64,000 nt of DNA, taken from positions 248,001-312,000 of the forward strand of contig NZ_JAAMRE010000002.1 of the NCBI RefSeq assembly GCF_013522705.1, written 5' to 3'. The notes under the pieces are model-generated. The model saw nothing but the letters and a program-made list of their open reading frames with translations, had not been told where the DNA came from and ran no database searches. A program made the position numbers and the translations under genes. This DNA comes from Pseudomonas lurida (GTDB taxonomy: Bacteria; Pseudomonadota; Gammaproteobacteria; Pseudomonadales; Pseudomonadaceae). Of the stretch, positions 44,521 to 54,900 are shown one piece after another (position 1 is the stretch's first letter; every line of letters starts with the position of its first letter).

Positions 44521-45333
44521 ATGCCCGAGTTACCTGAAGTCGAAACCACCCGTCGCGGGATTGCCCCGCACCTGGAAGGCCAGCGCGTCAGCCGTGTGGT
44601 GGTGCGCGAACGGCGCCTGCGCTGGCCGATCCCGGAAGACCTGGATGTGCGTCTCTCCGGGCAGCGCATCGTGCTGGTGGAACGGCGCGCCAAGTACCTG
44701 TTGATCAATGCCGAAGTGGGCACTCTGATCAGCCACCTGGGCATGTCCGGTAACCTGCGCCTGGTGGAAACCGGCATGCCGGCGGCCAAGCATGAGCATG
44801 TGGATATCGAACTCGAATCCGGCCTGGCCCTGCGCTACACCGACCCCCGGCGTTTCGGCGCGATGCTCTGGAGCCAGGACCCGCACAACCACGAACTGCT
44901 GCTGCGCCTGGGGCCGGAACCGTTGACCGACCTGTTCGACGGCGAGCGCCTGTTTCAACAGTCCCGCGGCAAGTCCATGGCGGTCAAACCGTTCATCATG
45001 GACAACGCGGTGGTGGTCGGTGTGGGCAACATCTATGCGACGGAAGCGTTATTCGCGGCGGGGATCGATCCGCGTCGAGCGGCCGGCGGCATTTCACGCG
45101 GGCGTTATTTGAAGCTAGCGATCGAGATCAAGCGGGTGCTGGCGGCGGCCATCGAGCGCGGCGGCACTACATTGCGGGACTTTATCGGCGGCGATGGGCA
45201 GCCGGGTTATTTCCAGCAGGAACTGTTCGTCTACGGCCGGGGCGGCGAGGCGTGCAAGGTGTGCGGGACTGAGCTGCGCAATGTGGTGCTGGGGCAGCGG
45301 GCGAGTGTGTTTTGCCCAAGGTGCCAGAGCTGA
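44521..45333 (+). CDS. mutM: formamidopyrimidine-DNA glycosylase
   Basis: 270 residues. After Met removal Pro1 is the catalytic nucleophile, with Glu2-equivalent in PELPEVET. The helix-two-turn-helix [13 protein letters not shown] and the C-terminal zinc finger with cysteines in CKVCG and CPRCQ are intact. It removes 8-oxoguanine and FaPy bases and cleaves the strand, working with MutY and MutT. It sits behind AAGAGG and the HDOD gene; a paired REP follows. Confidence 0.96.
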   Translation: MPELPEVETTRRGIAPHLEGQRVSRVVVRERRLRWPIPEDLDVRLSGQRIVLVERRAKYLLINAEVGTLISHLGMSGNLRLVETGMPAAKHEHVDIELESGLALRYTDPRRFGAMLWSQDPHNHELLLRLGPEPLTDLFDGERLFQQSRGKSMAVKPFIMDNAVVVGVGNIYATEALFAAGIDPRRAAGGISRGRYLKLAIEIKRVLAAAIERGGTTLRDFIGGDGQPGYFQQELFVYGRGGEACKVCGTELRNVVLGQRASVFCPRCQS

Positions 45334-45355
45334 TTGCGGGTGATGGCTGATATCG

Positions 45356-45425
45356 CTATCGGGGGCAAGCCCTCTCCCACAGTTTGGGCATACATTCCAA
45401 GTGTGGAAGGGGGCTTGCCCCGGAT
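45356..45425. repeat. paired inverted REP elements
   Basis: Two facing copies of the ATCGGGGGCAAGCCCTCTCCCACA unit, with a few changes, between convergent mutM and the ferredoxin gene. Confidence 0.8.
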
Positions 45426-45451
45426 AAGGCCCTGACAGGCGCTGAATAAGC

Positions 45452-46354
<903 letters not shown>

Positions 46355-46388
46355 TTATGTAGATAGATGCCGTGAATCCCACGTTTAT

Positions 46389-47984
46389 TCACGCTGTTTT
46401 CAGACGTTCGGCCAATGCCGTTGCCAATTGCGCGGTCAGTCCATACACCGACAATTGCGGGTTGGCGCCAATGCTGGTGGGGAACAACGAACCGTCGTGG
46501 ATCGACAGATTGCGCAATTGGTGGTGCCGGCCAAGGCTGTCGGCCACGGCCATTTTCGGGTCTTCGCCCATGGCGCAACCGCCCATCACGTGGGCGCTGC
46601 CCAGGCAGGTGCGGTGCAGTTCCAGGTTGAGGCCCTCGATCAGCGTGCGGGCCTCGGCCAGGGTCTTTACATAGCGCGCATCATGGTGCAGCGGTTTGAC
46701 CGACGTGGCGCCCGCCGCAAACTGAATCTCGGCCATGCTATGAAAGGCGCGCCGCAGGCCGTCCCAGGCATAGTCCGACACTTGGTAGTCGAGCACCGGC
46801 GTGCCGTCGCCGCGCAGCTCCACATTGCCGCCCGGGCTGTCGGGATGAAAGCCGTCGCGCAGCAACGCCAGCATGGCGTGGGTATTGGGTAGCTGGCTCA
46901 TGTCCAGTGCATTCTGGGCGCCGTAGCCGCCCAGCAGCGTACTGGCCAGCGCCGGGTGCAACGGTGGCGCTTCGAGCTTGTAGGACATTTTGCCGGTGGT
47001 GCCGTCCTGCCATTGGAAATGGTCGGAATAGATCGACTGCGGCGCGCCGTAAAACGGGTTGATCACCTCGTCGAACAGTGCCGCAGAGAAATTCACCAGG
47101 TGCAGGAAGGTACGCTTGCCCAGTCGCGAATGCGGGTCGGGCGCGTCCGACCGCATCAGCAGCGCCGGGCTGTTGATGCCGCCACCGGCCAATACATAAT
47201 GCTTGGCCTTGACCGTGATCTTGCGCCCGGTGGGCGCTACACAGCGGGCGTCCATCGCCACGCACTCCAGGCTGCTGACGGTGTCGCCGTTATATTTGAA
47301 ACGCTCGGCGCGCGCCAGATAGAGCAGCTCGCCGCCTTGTTCCAGGGTCGACGGGATGGTGGTCACCAGCATCGATTGCTTGGCGTTGACCGGGCAGCCC
47401 ATGCCGCAATACCCCAGGTTGAAACAGCCGCGCACGTTGCGTGGGATCACGTGCCAGCTGTAGCCAAGTTTTTCGCAGCCCTTGCGAATGACATCGTTGT
47501 TGGCGTTAGGCGGGATGGCCCAGGGGGCGATGCCCAGGCGTTGCTCCATTTTTTCGAACCACGGCGCCATCTCGGCGCTGCTGTGGCCCTTCACCGTATA
47601 TTCGCTGGCCCAGTGAGAAAGGGTTGCGTCCGGTGTGCGAAAACTCGATGTCCAGTTGATCAGCGTGGTACCGCCCACCGCGCGGCCCTGCAGGATGGTG
47701 ATTGCGCCGTCCTTGCTCATGCGGCCGATGCCTTCCTGGTACAGGCTGGTGTAGGCCTCGTCCTCAAGTAACGTGAAATCGCTGCTGGTCTTGAGCGGGC
47801 CTTCCTCGATCAGCAGCACCTTGTAACCGGCCGCGCTGAGGATTTCCGCGGTGGTGCCACCGCCGGCGCCGCTGCCGATGATCGCGACATCGGTTTCCAG
47901 GGTCAGGTCTTGATCGAGGGCGGCGCCATTATGGGTTTTCCAGCCACGGGCCAGGCCTTCGCGGAACAGATCGGGTACAGGCAT
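46389..47984 (-). CDS. laoA: LaoA-like GMC-family long-chain alcohol dehydrogenase
   Basis: 531 residues of the GMC flavoprotein fold. The FAD motif is AIIGSGAGGGTTAEILSAAG near residue 35, RAVGGTTLINWTSS is the second signature, a CGMGCPVNAK cysteine-containing segment follows, and the C-terminal catalytic region holds GSAHVMGGCAMG and NPQLSVYG. Order and neighbours match laoABCR of P. aeruginosa (PA0364-0367), whose LaoA oxidises long-chain alcohols such as dodecanol to aldehydes. It has no signal peptide, so export, if any, may be with LaoB. Third gene of the operon. Confidence 0.82.
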   Translation of the reverse strand: MPVPDLFREGLARGWKTHNGAALDQDLTLETDVAIIGSGAGGGTTAEILSAAGYKVLLIEEGPLKTSSDFTLLEDEAYTSLYQEGIGRMSKDGAITILQGRAVGGTTLINWTSSFRTPDATLSHWASEYTVKGHSSAEMAPWFEKMEQRLGIAPWAIPPNANNDVIRKGCEKLGYSWHVIPRNVRGCFNLGYCGMGCPVNAKQSMLVTTIPSTLEQGGELLYLARAERFKYNGDTVSSLECVAMDARCVAPTGRKITVKAKHYVLAGGGINSPALLMRSDAPDPHSRLGKRTFLHLVNFSAALFDEVINPFYGAPQSIYSDHFQWQDGTTGKMSYKLEAPPLHPALASTLLGGYGAQNALDMSQLPNTHAMLALLRDGFHPDSPGGNVELRGDGTPVLDYQVSDYAWDGLRRAFHSMAEIQFAAGATSVKPLHHDARYVKTLAEARTLIEGLNLELHRTCLGSAHVMGGCAMGEDPKMAVADSLGRHHQLRNLSIHDGSLFPTSIGANPQLSVYGLTAQLATALAERLKTA

Positions 47985-48021
47985 CAGGGTCGTCTCTTGT
48001 TTTTATTGTGGGGGATGCGGT

Positions 48022-48567
48022 TCAGATCTTCGGCGGCCCGGGGTAGCCGCAATGGGCCCAGGACGCCGGCTGGAAGTACCAGGCCATGATCACCAGCTTG
48101 AGCAGCGAGCCCTGGCCCATGCGCAGCAGGTTCAGGTAACTGTTTTCCCAGCGATGCAGGAAATTGCGGATCTGCTCGGCACTGGCGTTCTCCCAACTGC
48201 CCCAGACACCGGTGAGCGGTCCACGGGTGAGGCCCATGCCGAGTACGTCGAACAATTGCTGGGTGAGCTTGAACATCTCCGGGGACAGGTGCTGCAGGCT
48301 GAAATCGAGTTTTTTCAGGGTGCCGTCGATGCCGCTGGCCACCTCCTGGGCGCTGGCCACGCCTTCCAGCACCACAGGGATTACCGCGCGCAAAAACGGC
48401 AAGTCGCTGCTGCGCAGCATGGCAAAGCCGCTGGCCGGGGTGCTGCTGGAGCAGCCGCTGAGGCTGGCGCCCAGCCCTGCGGTAGCCAGGAACGCGCTGG
48501 CACACAGGCCGATCTTCAAGACGCCGCGTCGTGACAGCGCGGGTGAATCGGTGAGGCTGGGGTTCAT
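48022..48567 (-). CDS. laoB: LaoB-like Tat-signal protein, partner of LaoA
   Basis: 181 residues with a twin-arginine signal (SRRGVLKIG) and, after the hydrophobic stretch, a lipobox-like LSGC at residues 36-39, so it may be a Tat-exported lipoprotein. The rest is helical with no known catalytic motif and resembles small subunits of flavin dehydrogenases (gluconate 2-dehydrogenase subunit 3 type). In P. aeruginosa LaoB is needed for full LaoA function. It lies between laoC and laoA in the same direction, 37 bp before laoA. Confidence 0.75.
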   Translation of the reverse strand: MNPSLTDSPALSRRGVLKIGLCASAFLATAGLGASLSGCSSSTPASGFAMLRSSDLPFLRAVIPVVLEGVASAQEVASGIDGTLKKLDFSLQHLSPEMFKLTQQLFDVLGMGLTRGPLTGVWGSWENASAEQIRNFLHRWENSYLNLLRMGQGSLLKLVIMAWYFQPASWAHCGYPGPPKI

Positions 48568-48595
48568 TGTTATTGTTATCCCGTAGGTGGCGGAA

Positions 48596-50023
48596 TCAGC
48601 GGACGAACAGTTTCTGGATCAACTTCTGAATGGCTTTGCCGTAGGGCGGGTAGATCAGCTTCGTGGCGTTCAGGCGCTGTTTGACCAGCACCCCCTTGGC
48701 CTTGCTGAACGTCAGGAAACCCTCATGACCGTGGTAATGGCCCATGCCCGAGGGGCCGATGCCGCCGAAGGGCATATCGTCCTGGGCCACGTGCAGCAGG
48801 GTGTCGTTCAGGCATACGCCACCGGAATGGGTTTCGTGCAGCACGCGCTGCTGGTCGCCTTTGTTGTAGCCGAAGTAGTACAGCGCCAGGGGGCGAGGGC
48901 GCTGGTTGATGTAGGCAAAGGCCTGTTCGAGGCCGCGATACGGGATGATCGGCAGCACCGGGCCGAAGATTTCGTCCTGCATCACAGTCATGTCGTCGCT
49001 GACGTTGAGCAGCAGACTGTGAGGCATGCGCCGCGCCTGGCCCTGGTCGTACAGCGGAATCAGGGTGGCGCCCTTGTCGATGGCGTCTTTGACGTAGGCG
49101 TTGAGCCTGGCCAACTGTCGCTCATTAATGATGGCTGTGTAGTCCAGGTTGTCGGTCAGCGTGGGATAAAACCCGCGAATGGCGTTGCTGTAAGCCTCGA
49201 CAAACCCCTCGATGCGGTCTTCTGGTACCAGCACGTAGTCCGGCGCGACGCAGGTCTGCCCGGCGTTCAAGGCTTTGCCGAAGGCGATGCGCTCGGCGGC
49301 GTCCTTGAGCGGTACATCTGCGGAAACGATGGCCGGCGACTTGCCGCCCAGTTCCAGGGTTACCGGGGTGAGGTGTTCCGCCGCCGCGCGCATCACATGC
49401 TTGCCGATACTGGTGGCGCCGGTGAACAGCAAGTGATCGAAGCGCAGCCGGGAGAACGCGATGCCCATATCGGCCTCGCCGAGCACCACGCACACCAGGT
49501 CTTCAGGGAAGATTTTCGCCAGCAGCGTCTTGAGCAATTGCCCGGTAGCGGGAGTGGACTCACTGAGTTTGAGCATCACCCGGTTACCCGCCGCCAACGC
49601 TCCGACCAGCGGGCCGATGGCCAGGTACAGCGGGTAGTTCCACGGCACGATCACACCGACGACCCCCAGTGGCTGGTAAATAACGCTGGCTGAGGCCGGT
49701 TGGAAGGCAATGCCTACGGTGCGTCGGGATGGTTTCATCCAGCGCTTGAGGTGTCTGCTGGCGTAGTGAATGCCATGCAGGCTGGGCATCAATTCAGCGA
49801 AGAGGGTTTCGTCGGCGCTGCGGTGGCTGAAGTCCTGGCTGATGGCGTCGATCAGGGCCTGGCGTTCGTTGCTGAGCACATTCCGCAGGGCCTTGAGCCA
49901 TTGCTGGCGTTGCGCGGCCGGCGGCATCGGGTTTGCGGCGTAGGCATGCCGTTGGGCGTCAAACAGCGCCTGGAGTTGATCCAGCGCCTGGGTATCCTGC
50001 AGGTAAGCAACGTTGGCGGACAT
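48596..50023 (-). CDS. laoC: LaoC-like long-chain/coniferyl-type aldehyde dehydrogenase
   Basis: 475 residues of the NAD(P)-dependent aldehyde dehydrogenase fold: VPWNYPLYLAIGPLVGALAAGN, the catalytic Glu in TLELGGKSPAIV and catalytic Cys in NAGQTCVAPDYVLVP. The sequence falls in the coniferyl-aldehyde-dehydrogenase-like class III group with C-terminal membrane-associated helix (KLIQKLFVR). By synteny it is LaoC, oxidising the aldehyde made by LaoA to a fatty acid. First gene of the operon, 36 bp downstream of a palindromic operator. Confidence 0.85.
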   Translation of the reverse strand: MSANVAYLQDTQALDQLQALFDAQRHAYAANPMPPAAQRQQWLKALRNVLSNERQALIDAISQDFSHRSADETLFAELMPSLHGIHYASRHLKRWMKPSRRTVGIAFQPASASVIYQPLGVVGVIVPWNYPLYLAIGPLVGALAAGNRVMLKLSESTPATGQLLKTLLAKIFPEDLVCVVLGEADMGIAFSRLRFDHLLFTGATSIGKHVMRAAAEHLTPVTLELGGKSPAIVSADVPLKDAAERIAFGKALNAGQTCVAPDYVLVPEDRIEGFVEAYSNAIRGFYPTLTDNLDYTAIINERQLARLNAYVKDAIDKGATLIPLYDQGQARRMPHSLLLNVSDDMTVMQDEIFGPVLPIIPYRGLEQAFAYINQRPRPLALYYFGYNKGDQQRVLHETHSGGVCLNDTLLHVAQDDMPFGGIGPSGMGHYHGHEGFLTFSKAKGVLVKQRLNATKLIYPPYGKAIQKLIQKLFVR

Positions 50024-50058
50024 GGCGCAGTACCGATTGTTATTGGTCTGCGTGGATT

Positions 50059-50078
50059 TTTAGAGTCATTACTCTAAA
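50059..50078. promoter_or_regulatory. perfect inverted repeat between laoC and laoR, likely LaoR operator
   Basis: TTTAGAGT and ACTCTAAA are separated by CATT, a perfect 8-bp dyad in the middle of the divergent promoter region. TetR regulators usually bind such sites between their own gene and the regulated operon. Confidence 0.72.
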
Positions 50079-50169
50079 TTGTCAAATAACATTGCAGCAA
50101 CATGATGGATTTATCCAGGCCGAGATAGCCCGTAAGATGCCCCATCCCGTGTACAGAAGCTGATCCCCT

Positions 50170-50841
50170 ATGGCACCACGAGTAAAGACCAGCGAGCGCA
50201 TTGTGCAAACCAGCCTGGAGCTTTTTAACCAGCAGGGCGAACGCAGTGTCAGCACCAACCATATCGCCGCCCATATGGAAATTTCGCCGGGCAACCTGTA
50301 CTACCACTTCCCCAACAAGCAGGCGATCATCGCCGTGCTGTTTCGCGAATACGAAGCGCTGGTGGACAGCTTCCTGCGTCCGCCCCAAGGGCGCGCCATG
50401 CAGGTGGAGGACAAGCGCTTCTACCTGCAGGCCGTGCTGGCCGGCATGTGGCGCTATCGTTTCCTGCACCGGGACCTGGAACACCTGCTGGAAAGCGACC
50501 CGGAGCTGGCTACTGGCTATCGGCGTTTTTCCCAGCGCTGCCTGATCCAGGGCGGTGCTATCTATCAGGGCTTTGTCGATGCCGGCATCCTCAACATGGA
50601 CCCGGTGCAAACCGAAGCCCTGACCCTCAATGCCTGGATCATCCTCACCTCCTGGGTGCGGTTTTTGTGCACTACCAATGAAAACTCTGCCCACCTGAGC
50701 GCCGAAGCGATCAAACGCGGGGTGTATCAGGTGCTGGTGCTGGAGGCGGGTTTTGTCACGCCCCAGGCGAAAGAGGCGGTAGACGCGCTGTTCAAGGAGT
50801 TTTACGTGCCGTTGAATCAGGCACTGGAAGACGTGAAGTAG
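50170..50841 (+). CDS. laoR: LaoR-like TetR-family repressor
   Basis: 223 residues with an N-terminal TetR helix-turn-helix (SVSTNHIAAHMEISPGNLYYHFPNK, about 28-52) and an all-helical ligand-binding domain. It is divergent from laoCBA and flanks a perfect palindrome. By orthology it should repress laoCBA until a long-chain alcohol, aldehyde or acyl derivative binds. The sulfurtransferase gene follows after 30 bp and might be co-transcribed. Confidence 0.85.
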   Translation: MAPRVKTSERIVQTSLELFNQQGERSVSTNHIAAHMEISPGNLYYHFPNKQAIIAVLFREYEALVDSFLRPPQGRAMQVEDKRFYLQAVLAGMWRYRFLHRDLEHLLESDPELATGYRRFSQRCLIQGGAIYQGFVDAGILNMDPVQTEALTLNAWIILTSWVRFLCTTNENSAHLSAEAIKRGVYQVLVLEAGFVTPQAKEAVDALFKEFYVPLNQALEDVK

Positions 50842-50871
50842 GCCCTTTCTCTAATGCTACAGGAGTCCGCC

Positions 50872-51726
50872 ATGCCGCTTGCCCAACTGATCAGTCCCCA
50901 GCAATTGGCCGAGCGCCGCAAGGCCGAAGGTCTAGTGATCCTCGATTGCCGCTTTGCCCTGGAAGACCCGGACTACGGGTGCTCCAGTTATGAAGAAGGT
51001 CACATTGAGGGGGCGCAATATGCCGATCTGGATCGTCACCTCAGTGGTCCGGTGGTAAAAGGCGTGACCGGCCGCCACCCTTTACCGGCGGCGGACACCT
51101 TCGCCAAGCAACTGCGGGCCTGGGGCATCAGTGCGGATACCGATGTCGTGCTATATGACGACGGCCCGGGCGCCTATGCTGCGCGGGCATGGTGGCTGCT
51201 CGCCTGGCTGGGCAAGCGCGACGGCGTGTTCATTCTGGATGGCGGCCTCAAGGCTTGGCACAGCGCCGGTTTCCCATTGAGCCTGGATGTTCCGGTAAAC
51301 GAAGCGGGGAGCTTTGTCGGCCAGCCGGACAATCATCTGCTGCTGGACGCCGAACACCTGCAAAAACGCTTGGGTCAGCCGGGAATGACCTTGATCGATG
51401 CTCGCGCACGCGCGCGTTTTCGCGGCGACGTTGAGCCCATCGACCCGATTGCCGGGCATATTCCCGGCGCGCAGTGCGCGGCATTCAATGAAAACCTCGG
51501 CAGCGACGGGCGCTTTTTGCCGGCTGAACAACTCAAGCAACGCTTCGCCGCACAGTTGCAGGGGCGTTCGCCGGAAGAACTGGTGGCCTATTGCGGTTCG
51601 GGGGTGACGGCGTGCCACAACCTGTTCGCCCTGAGCCTGGCGGGTTATCCCCTGGGTAAGTTGTATGCGGGGTCGTGGAGCGAGTGGATCACCGATTCGA
51701 AGCGGGCGATTGCTACGGGCGACTGA
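50872..51726 (+). CDS. 3-mercaptopyruvate sulfurtransferase-like protein
   Basis: The ATG at 50872 with AGGAG nine bases upstream gives 284 residues. Two rhodanese domains are present; the active-site loop in the second is CGSGVTAC, the form with Gly-Ser/Asp-Gly-Val-Thr typical of mercaptopyruvate sulfurtransferase and not of thiosulfate rhodanese (CRxGx[R/T]). It moves sulfur to cyanide or thiols. The first domain has lost its cysteine. Follows laoR by 30 bp. Confidence 0.87.
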   Translation: MPLAQLISPQQLAERRKAEGLVILDCRFALEDPDYGCSSYEEGHIEGAQYADLDRHLSGPVVKGVTGRHPLPAADTFAKQLRAWGISADTDVVLYDDGPGAYAARAWWLLAWLGKRDGVFILDGGLKAWHSAGFPLSLDVPVNEAGSFVGQPDNHLLLDAEHLQKRLGQPGMTLIDARARARFRGDVEPIDPIAGHIPGAQCAAFNENLGSDGRFLPAEQLKQRFAAQLQGRSPEELVAYCGSGVTACHNLFALSLAGYPLGKLYAGSWSEWITDSKRAIATGD

Positions 51727-51739
51727 CCTTCCACCCGTT

Positions 51740-52735
51740 TTAGCCGTGTTGTGCCAATAACCATTGGGGGATGCGACGTTCCAGGTAGTAGCCGGGCCGT
51801 TTCAGTGAGCCATCGACAAAGCCCACATGGCCACCCTTGGTCGTGAGCTCAAACTCGGTGCAATCCGACAGCTCGCTGGCCTGCGGCAGGCTATGGGCAA
51901 ACACGAACGGGTCGTCGGCGGCCTGGATAATCAGGGTGGGGGTGCGGATGCCGCCCAGATAGTAACGACTCGACGCGCGGCGGTAATAATCCTCGGCACT
52001 CAGAAAACCGTGTAGCGGCGCGGTGACCCGGCCGTCGAAGTCCCAGAACGTGCGCATCTTCTCCAGCGAGCCGAGGGCCTCCAGGGTTTTCAGTGCCTCC
52101 ACCTGGCCGTCCTGTAGGAAGCGGCGTTGCTTGACGCGGATATACGCCAGCATCTCGCGCATGAAGTGCTTTTGATACACCTGCGAAAACCCCAACCCGA
52201 TGCGATCGGCGCACTGATCCAGGCGAAAGGGTACCGACACTGCCGCTGCGCCTTGCAACCCGGACATTTCCCCCGTTTCCCCCAAGTGCTTGAGCAGCAC
52301 ATTGCCGCCCAGCGAGTAACCCACCGCGTACAAGGGCGCCAACGGTCGCTTGGCGCGCAGGTGCGCAATGGTCGCTGCGAGGTCTTCGCTGGCGCCGGAG
52401 TGATAGCTGCGCGCCAACAGGTTCGGCTCGCCGGAACAGCCCCGCCAGTTCAGCGCGACGCTGGCCCAGCCCTGGCCGGCGAGGACTTTCTGCAAGCCTG
52501 CGACATAGGGAGAATTGGACGAGCCGGTCAGCCCATGCAGCACCAGCACCAGCGGCACGTGTGCGTCGTGGGGGCCATGCCAGTCGAGGTCGAGAAAGTC
52601 GCCGTCGTCCAGCCACAAGCGCTCGCGTTGGCGCTCAATGTGGGTTGTGGGGCGCAACAGCGGCCCCCACAGGGTTTGCAGGTGAGGGTTGCCGAGGCCG
52701 AAGGCGGGGGTAAACAGGTCGGAGGACGGTGTCAT
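51740..52735 (-). CDS. YheT-type alpha/beta hydrolase
   Basis: The ATG at 52735 with GGAGGA upstream gives 331 residues. The fold shows LVLVLHGLTGSSNSPYV (oxyanion loop), nucleophile Ser in AVGYSLGGNVLLKHLGE, Asp in IQAADDPFVF and His in TTKGGHVGFVDG. This is the UPF0017/YheT family, linked to esterase or lipase-like acyl hydrolysis; the natural substrate is unknown. It is convergent with the sulfurtransferase gene, with 13 bp between stops. Confidence 0.88.
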   Translation of the reverse strand: MTPSSDLFTPAFGLGNPHLQTLWGPLLRPTTHIERQRERLWLDDGDFLDLDWHGPHDAHVPLVLVLHGLTGSSNSPYVAGLQKVLAGQGWASVALNWRGCSGEPNLLARSYHSGASEDLAATIAHLRAKRPLAPLYAVGYSLGGNVLLKHLGETGEMSGLQGAAAVSVPFRLDQCADRIGLGFSQVYQKHFMREMLAYIRVKQRRFLQDGQVEALKTLEALGSLEKMRTFWDFDGRVTAPLHGFLSAEDYYRRASSRYYLGGIRTPTLIIQAADDPFVFAHSLPQASELSDCTEFELTTKGGHVGFVDGSLKRPGYYLERRIPQWLLAQHG

Positions 52736-52792
52736 GAAACTCTCAGTCTGTGGCGAGCCTGCCCGCCACAAGAATACGCGTGCTGAAAAGCA

Positions 52793-53410
52793 TTAAGCGC
52801 CGCTTTCGACCAACCGGTGCCACAACGCGTAATACACCCGCCCGGATTTTTGCTCCCGGTGCAGGCGCCACGCGCCCGGCAGGCCCAGGGTAGAAGGTGC
52901 GGTTTCGCTTTCGGTGTAGATCCACGCATCGGCAGCCAGCCATTGGCGTTCTTCCAGCAGCGCACACACGGTGGGCAACAGGTTCTGGTTGAACGGCGGG
53001 TCGAGGAACACCACGTCGTACTCGCTGGCAGGCTGGGTTTCCAGGTAGCGCAGGGCGTCGGCGGTCTGCACCTGGCCGTTGGTGCAACGCAGGGTGCCCA
53101 GATGTTCCTTGAGGCTGGACACCGCGACGTTGCTGGCATCCAGCGCCTGGGCCTGGGCAGCGCCACGGGACAGCGCCTCCAGGAACAGCGCGCCACTGCC
53201 GGCGAACGGGTCCAGCACCCTGGCCCCGCCGATGTAGGGCGCGAGCCAGTTGAACAGGGTTTCGCGCACACGATCCGGCGTGGGGCGCAGGCCTACCACG
53301 TCGGGGAAGCTCAGCTTGCGGCTGCCCCATTCACCGCCAATGATGCGCAGTTGGCCCACACCGTTATGCACGTTGTGGACAGGTTTTTTCGGGCGAGATG
53401 AACTGGCCAT
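52793..53410 (-). CDS. rsmD: 16S rRNA (guanine-966-N2) methyltransferase
   Basis: 205 residues. SAM-binding motif DPFAGSGALFLEAL and catalytic VFLDPPFNQNL (the DPPF/NPPY class) are clear, with RPTPDRVRETLFNWL at the N terminus. The enzyme methylates G966 of 16S rRNA. Its ATG overlaps the stop of the M16 peptidase gene (TAATG), so translation is coupled, as in many pseudomonads where the M16 pair precedes rsmD. Confidence 0.96.
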   Translation of the reverse strand: MASSSRPKKPVHNVHNGVGQLRIIGGEWGSRKLSFPDVVGLRPTPDRVRETLFNWLAPYIGGARVLDPFAGSGALFLEALSRGAAQAQALDASNVAVSSLKEHLGTLRCTNGQVQTADALRYLETQPASEYDVVFLDPPFNQNLLPTVCALLEERQWLAADAWIYTESETAPSTLGLPGAWRLHREQKSGRVYYALWHRLVESGA

Positions 53411-54900
53411 TAATGCTCCGGGACGCCGAGCGGCTGCTCGGCGGGTTTATCAGTAGGGGGCGGTAGTGGCTTCTGCGCAATCGTTGGGCCGGCGGTCACG
53501 ATGACCATCTTGTCGGCGCTCAAGTGTTTGTTCAACGCAGCCTTGACCTGCTCTACGGTCAGGGCCTGGGATTGTTTCATGAAATCTTCGAGATAGCTCA
53601 GCGGCAGGTTGTAGAAACCCATGGCGCCCAGCTGGCCGACGATATCGGCGTTGCTCGCCGTCGACAGCGGGAAGCTGCCGGCCAGCTCACGCTTGGCGTC
53701 ATCCAATTCCTTCTGGGTCGGGCCGGTCTTGAGGTAATCGGCCAGCACTTGCTCCACCAGTCGCAGGGTGCCGCCGCTCATTTCGGCGCGGGTTTGTAAG
53801 TTGATCATGAACGGGCCGCGCACCTGCATGGGCGAGAAACCGGAGTACACACCATAGGTCAGGCCGCGTTTCTCGCGCACTTCGCTCATCAAGCGCGTGC
53901 CGAACCCACCGCCGCCGAGGATCTGGTTGCCCAGGGACAAGGCTGCGTAGTCCGGGTCGGCGCGGTCGATGCCCAGTTGGGCGAACAGCAGGTGAGTCTG
54001 CTTGGAAGGGAACTCGATATGACTCAGACCGGCCTTGGGCTCGGTGGGCTGGGCGATTTTCGGCAGGGCAGGGCCCTTGGGCAGCGAGGCGGACACCTTG
54101 GCGGTCATGGCCTCGGCTTCGGCGCGGCTCAAGTCACCCACCACCGCAATCACTGCGTTACCTGCGGCATAAGCCTTGGCATGGAAGGCCTGCAATTGTG
54201 CGAGGGTAATCTTCGGCACGCTTTCAGGCGTGCCTTCGCTGGAATGCGCATAAGGGTGATCGCCATACAGGCGCTTGAACAACTCAAGGCTCGCCAGTTT
54301 GGCGGGGTTCTGCTTCTGGTATTCGAAGCCGGCCAGGATCTGGTTCTTGATGCGCGCCAGGGAATCGGCCGGGAAGGTCGGTTGGCCGATCACCTGGTCG
54401 AACAGCGCCAGGGCGGCGTCGCGCTTGGCGCTGTCGCTGAGGCTGCGCAGGGACACCAATGCCATGTCGCGGTAGGCACCGTTGCCGAAGTCGGCGCCCA
54501 GGCCTTCAAAGCCGCTGGCGATCTGGCTGACGTCCTTGCCCGGCACGCCTTCGTTGAGCATGGCGTTGGTCATCAACGCCAGACCGGGTACATCGCCGTC
54601 CTGGCTGCTGCCGGCGGCGAACAGGATGCGCATGTCGAACATGGGCAGTTCGTGGGCTTCGACGAACAGCACCTTGGCGCCTTCCGCGGTGGTCCAGGTC
54701 TGCACATCCAGCTTGCGATTGGTCGGCGCCTTGCCGTCCAGTTCCGCCAGGGACTGCAGCGTGTTGGCCGATTGAGCCTGATCCAGCGCCTGGCTGGCCA
54801 CGGACTCGCCGGGGCGCAGGAAGTACACGGCGCTTGCGGCGATCAAGGTGACGGCGATCAGGCCAGGCAGGATCAGGCGGCTGTTTTTGCGATCACTCAT
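53410..54900 (-). CDS. M16 peptidase-like protein lacking the zinc motif
   Basis: 496 residues with an N-terminal membrane anchor (about residues 9-25, LILPGLIAVTLIAASAVYFL, 20 residues). The M16 fold is clear (MRILFAAGSSQDGDVPGLALM, then GGGGFGTRLMSEVREKRGLTYG), but the HxxEH zinc motif is absent, so it is the non-catalytic partner. Both subunits of such pairs are needed for activity in other M16B systems. Its start overlaps the 3' end of the active subunit gene by eight bases, and rsmD follows at TAATG. The natural substrate is unknown. Confidence 0.87.
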   Translation of the reverse strand: MSDRKNSRLILPGLIAVTLIAASAVYFLRPGESVASQALDQAQSANTLQSLAELDGKAPTNRKLDVQTWTTAEGAKVLFVEAHELPMFDMRILFAAGSSQDGDVPGLALMTNAMLNEGVPGKDVSQIASGFEGLGADFGNGAYRDMALVSLRSLSDSAKRDAALALFDQVIGQPTFPADSLARIKNQILAGFEYQKQNPAKLASLELFKRLYGDHPYAHSSEGTPESVPKITLAQLQAFHAKAYAAGNAVIAVVGDLSRAEAEAMTAKVSASLPKGPALPKIAQPTEPKAGLSHIEFPSKQTHLLFAQLGIDRADPDYAALSLGNQILGGGGFGTRLMSEVREKRGLTYGVYSGFSPMQVRGPFMINLQTRAEMSGGTLRLVEQVLADYLKTGPTQKELDDAKRELAGSFPLSTASNADIVGQLGAMGFYNLPLSYLEDFMKQSQALTVEQVKAALNKHLSADKMVIVTAGPTIAQKPLPPPTDKPAEQPLGVPEH

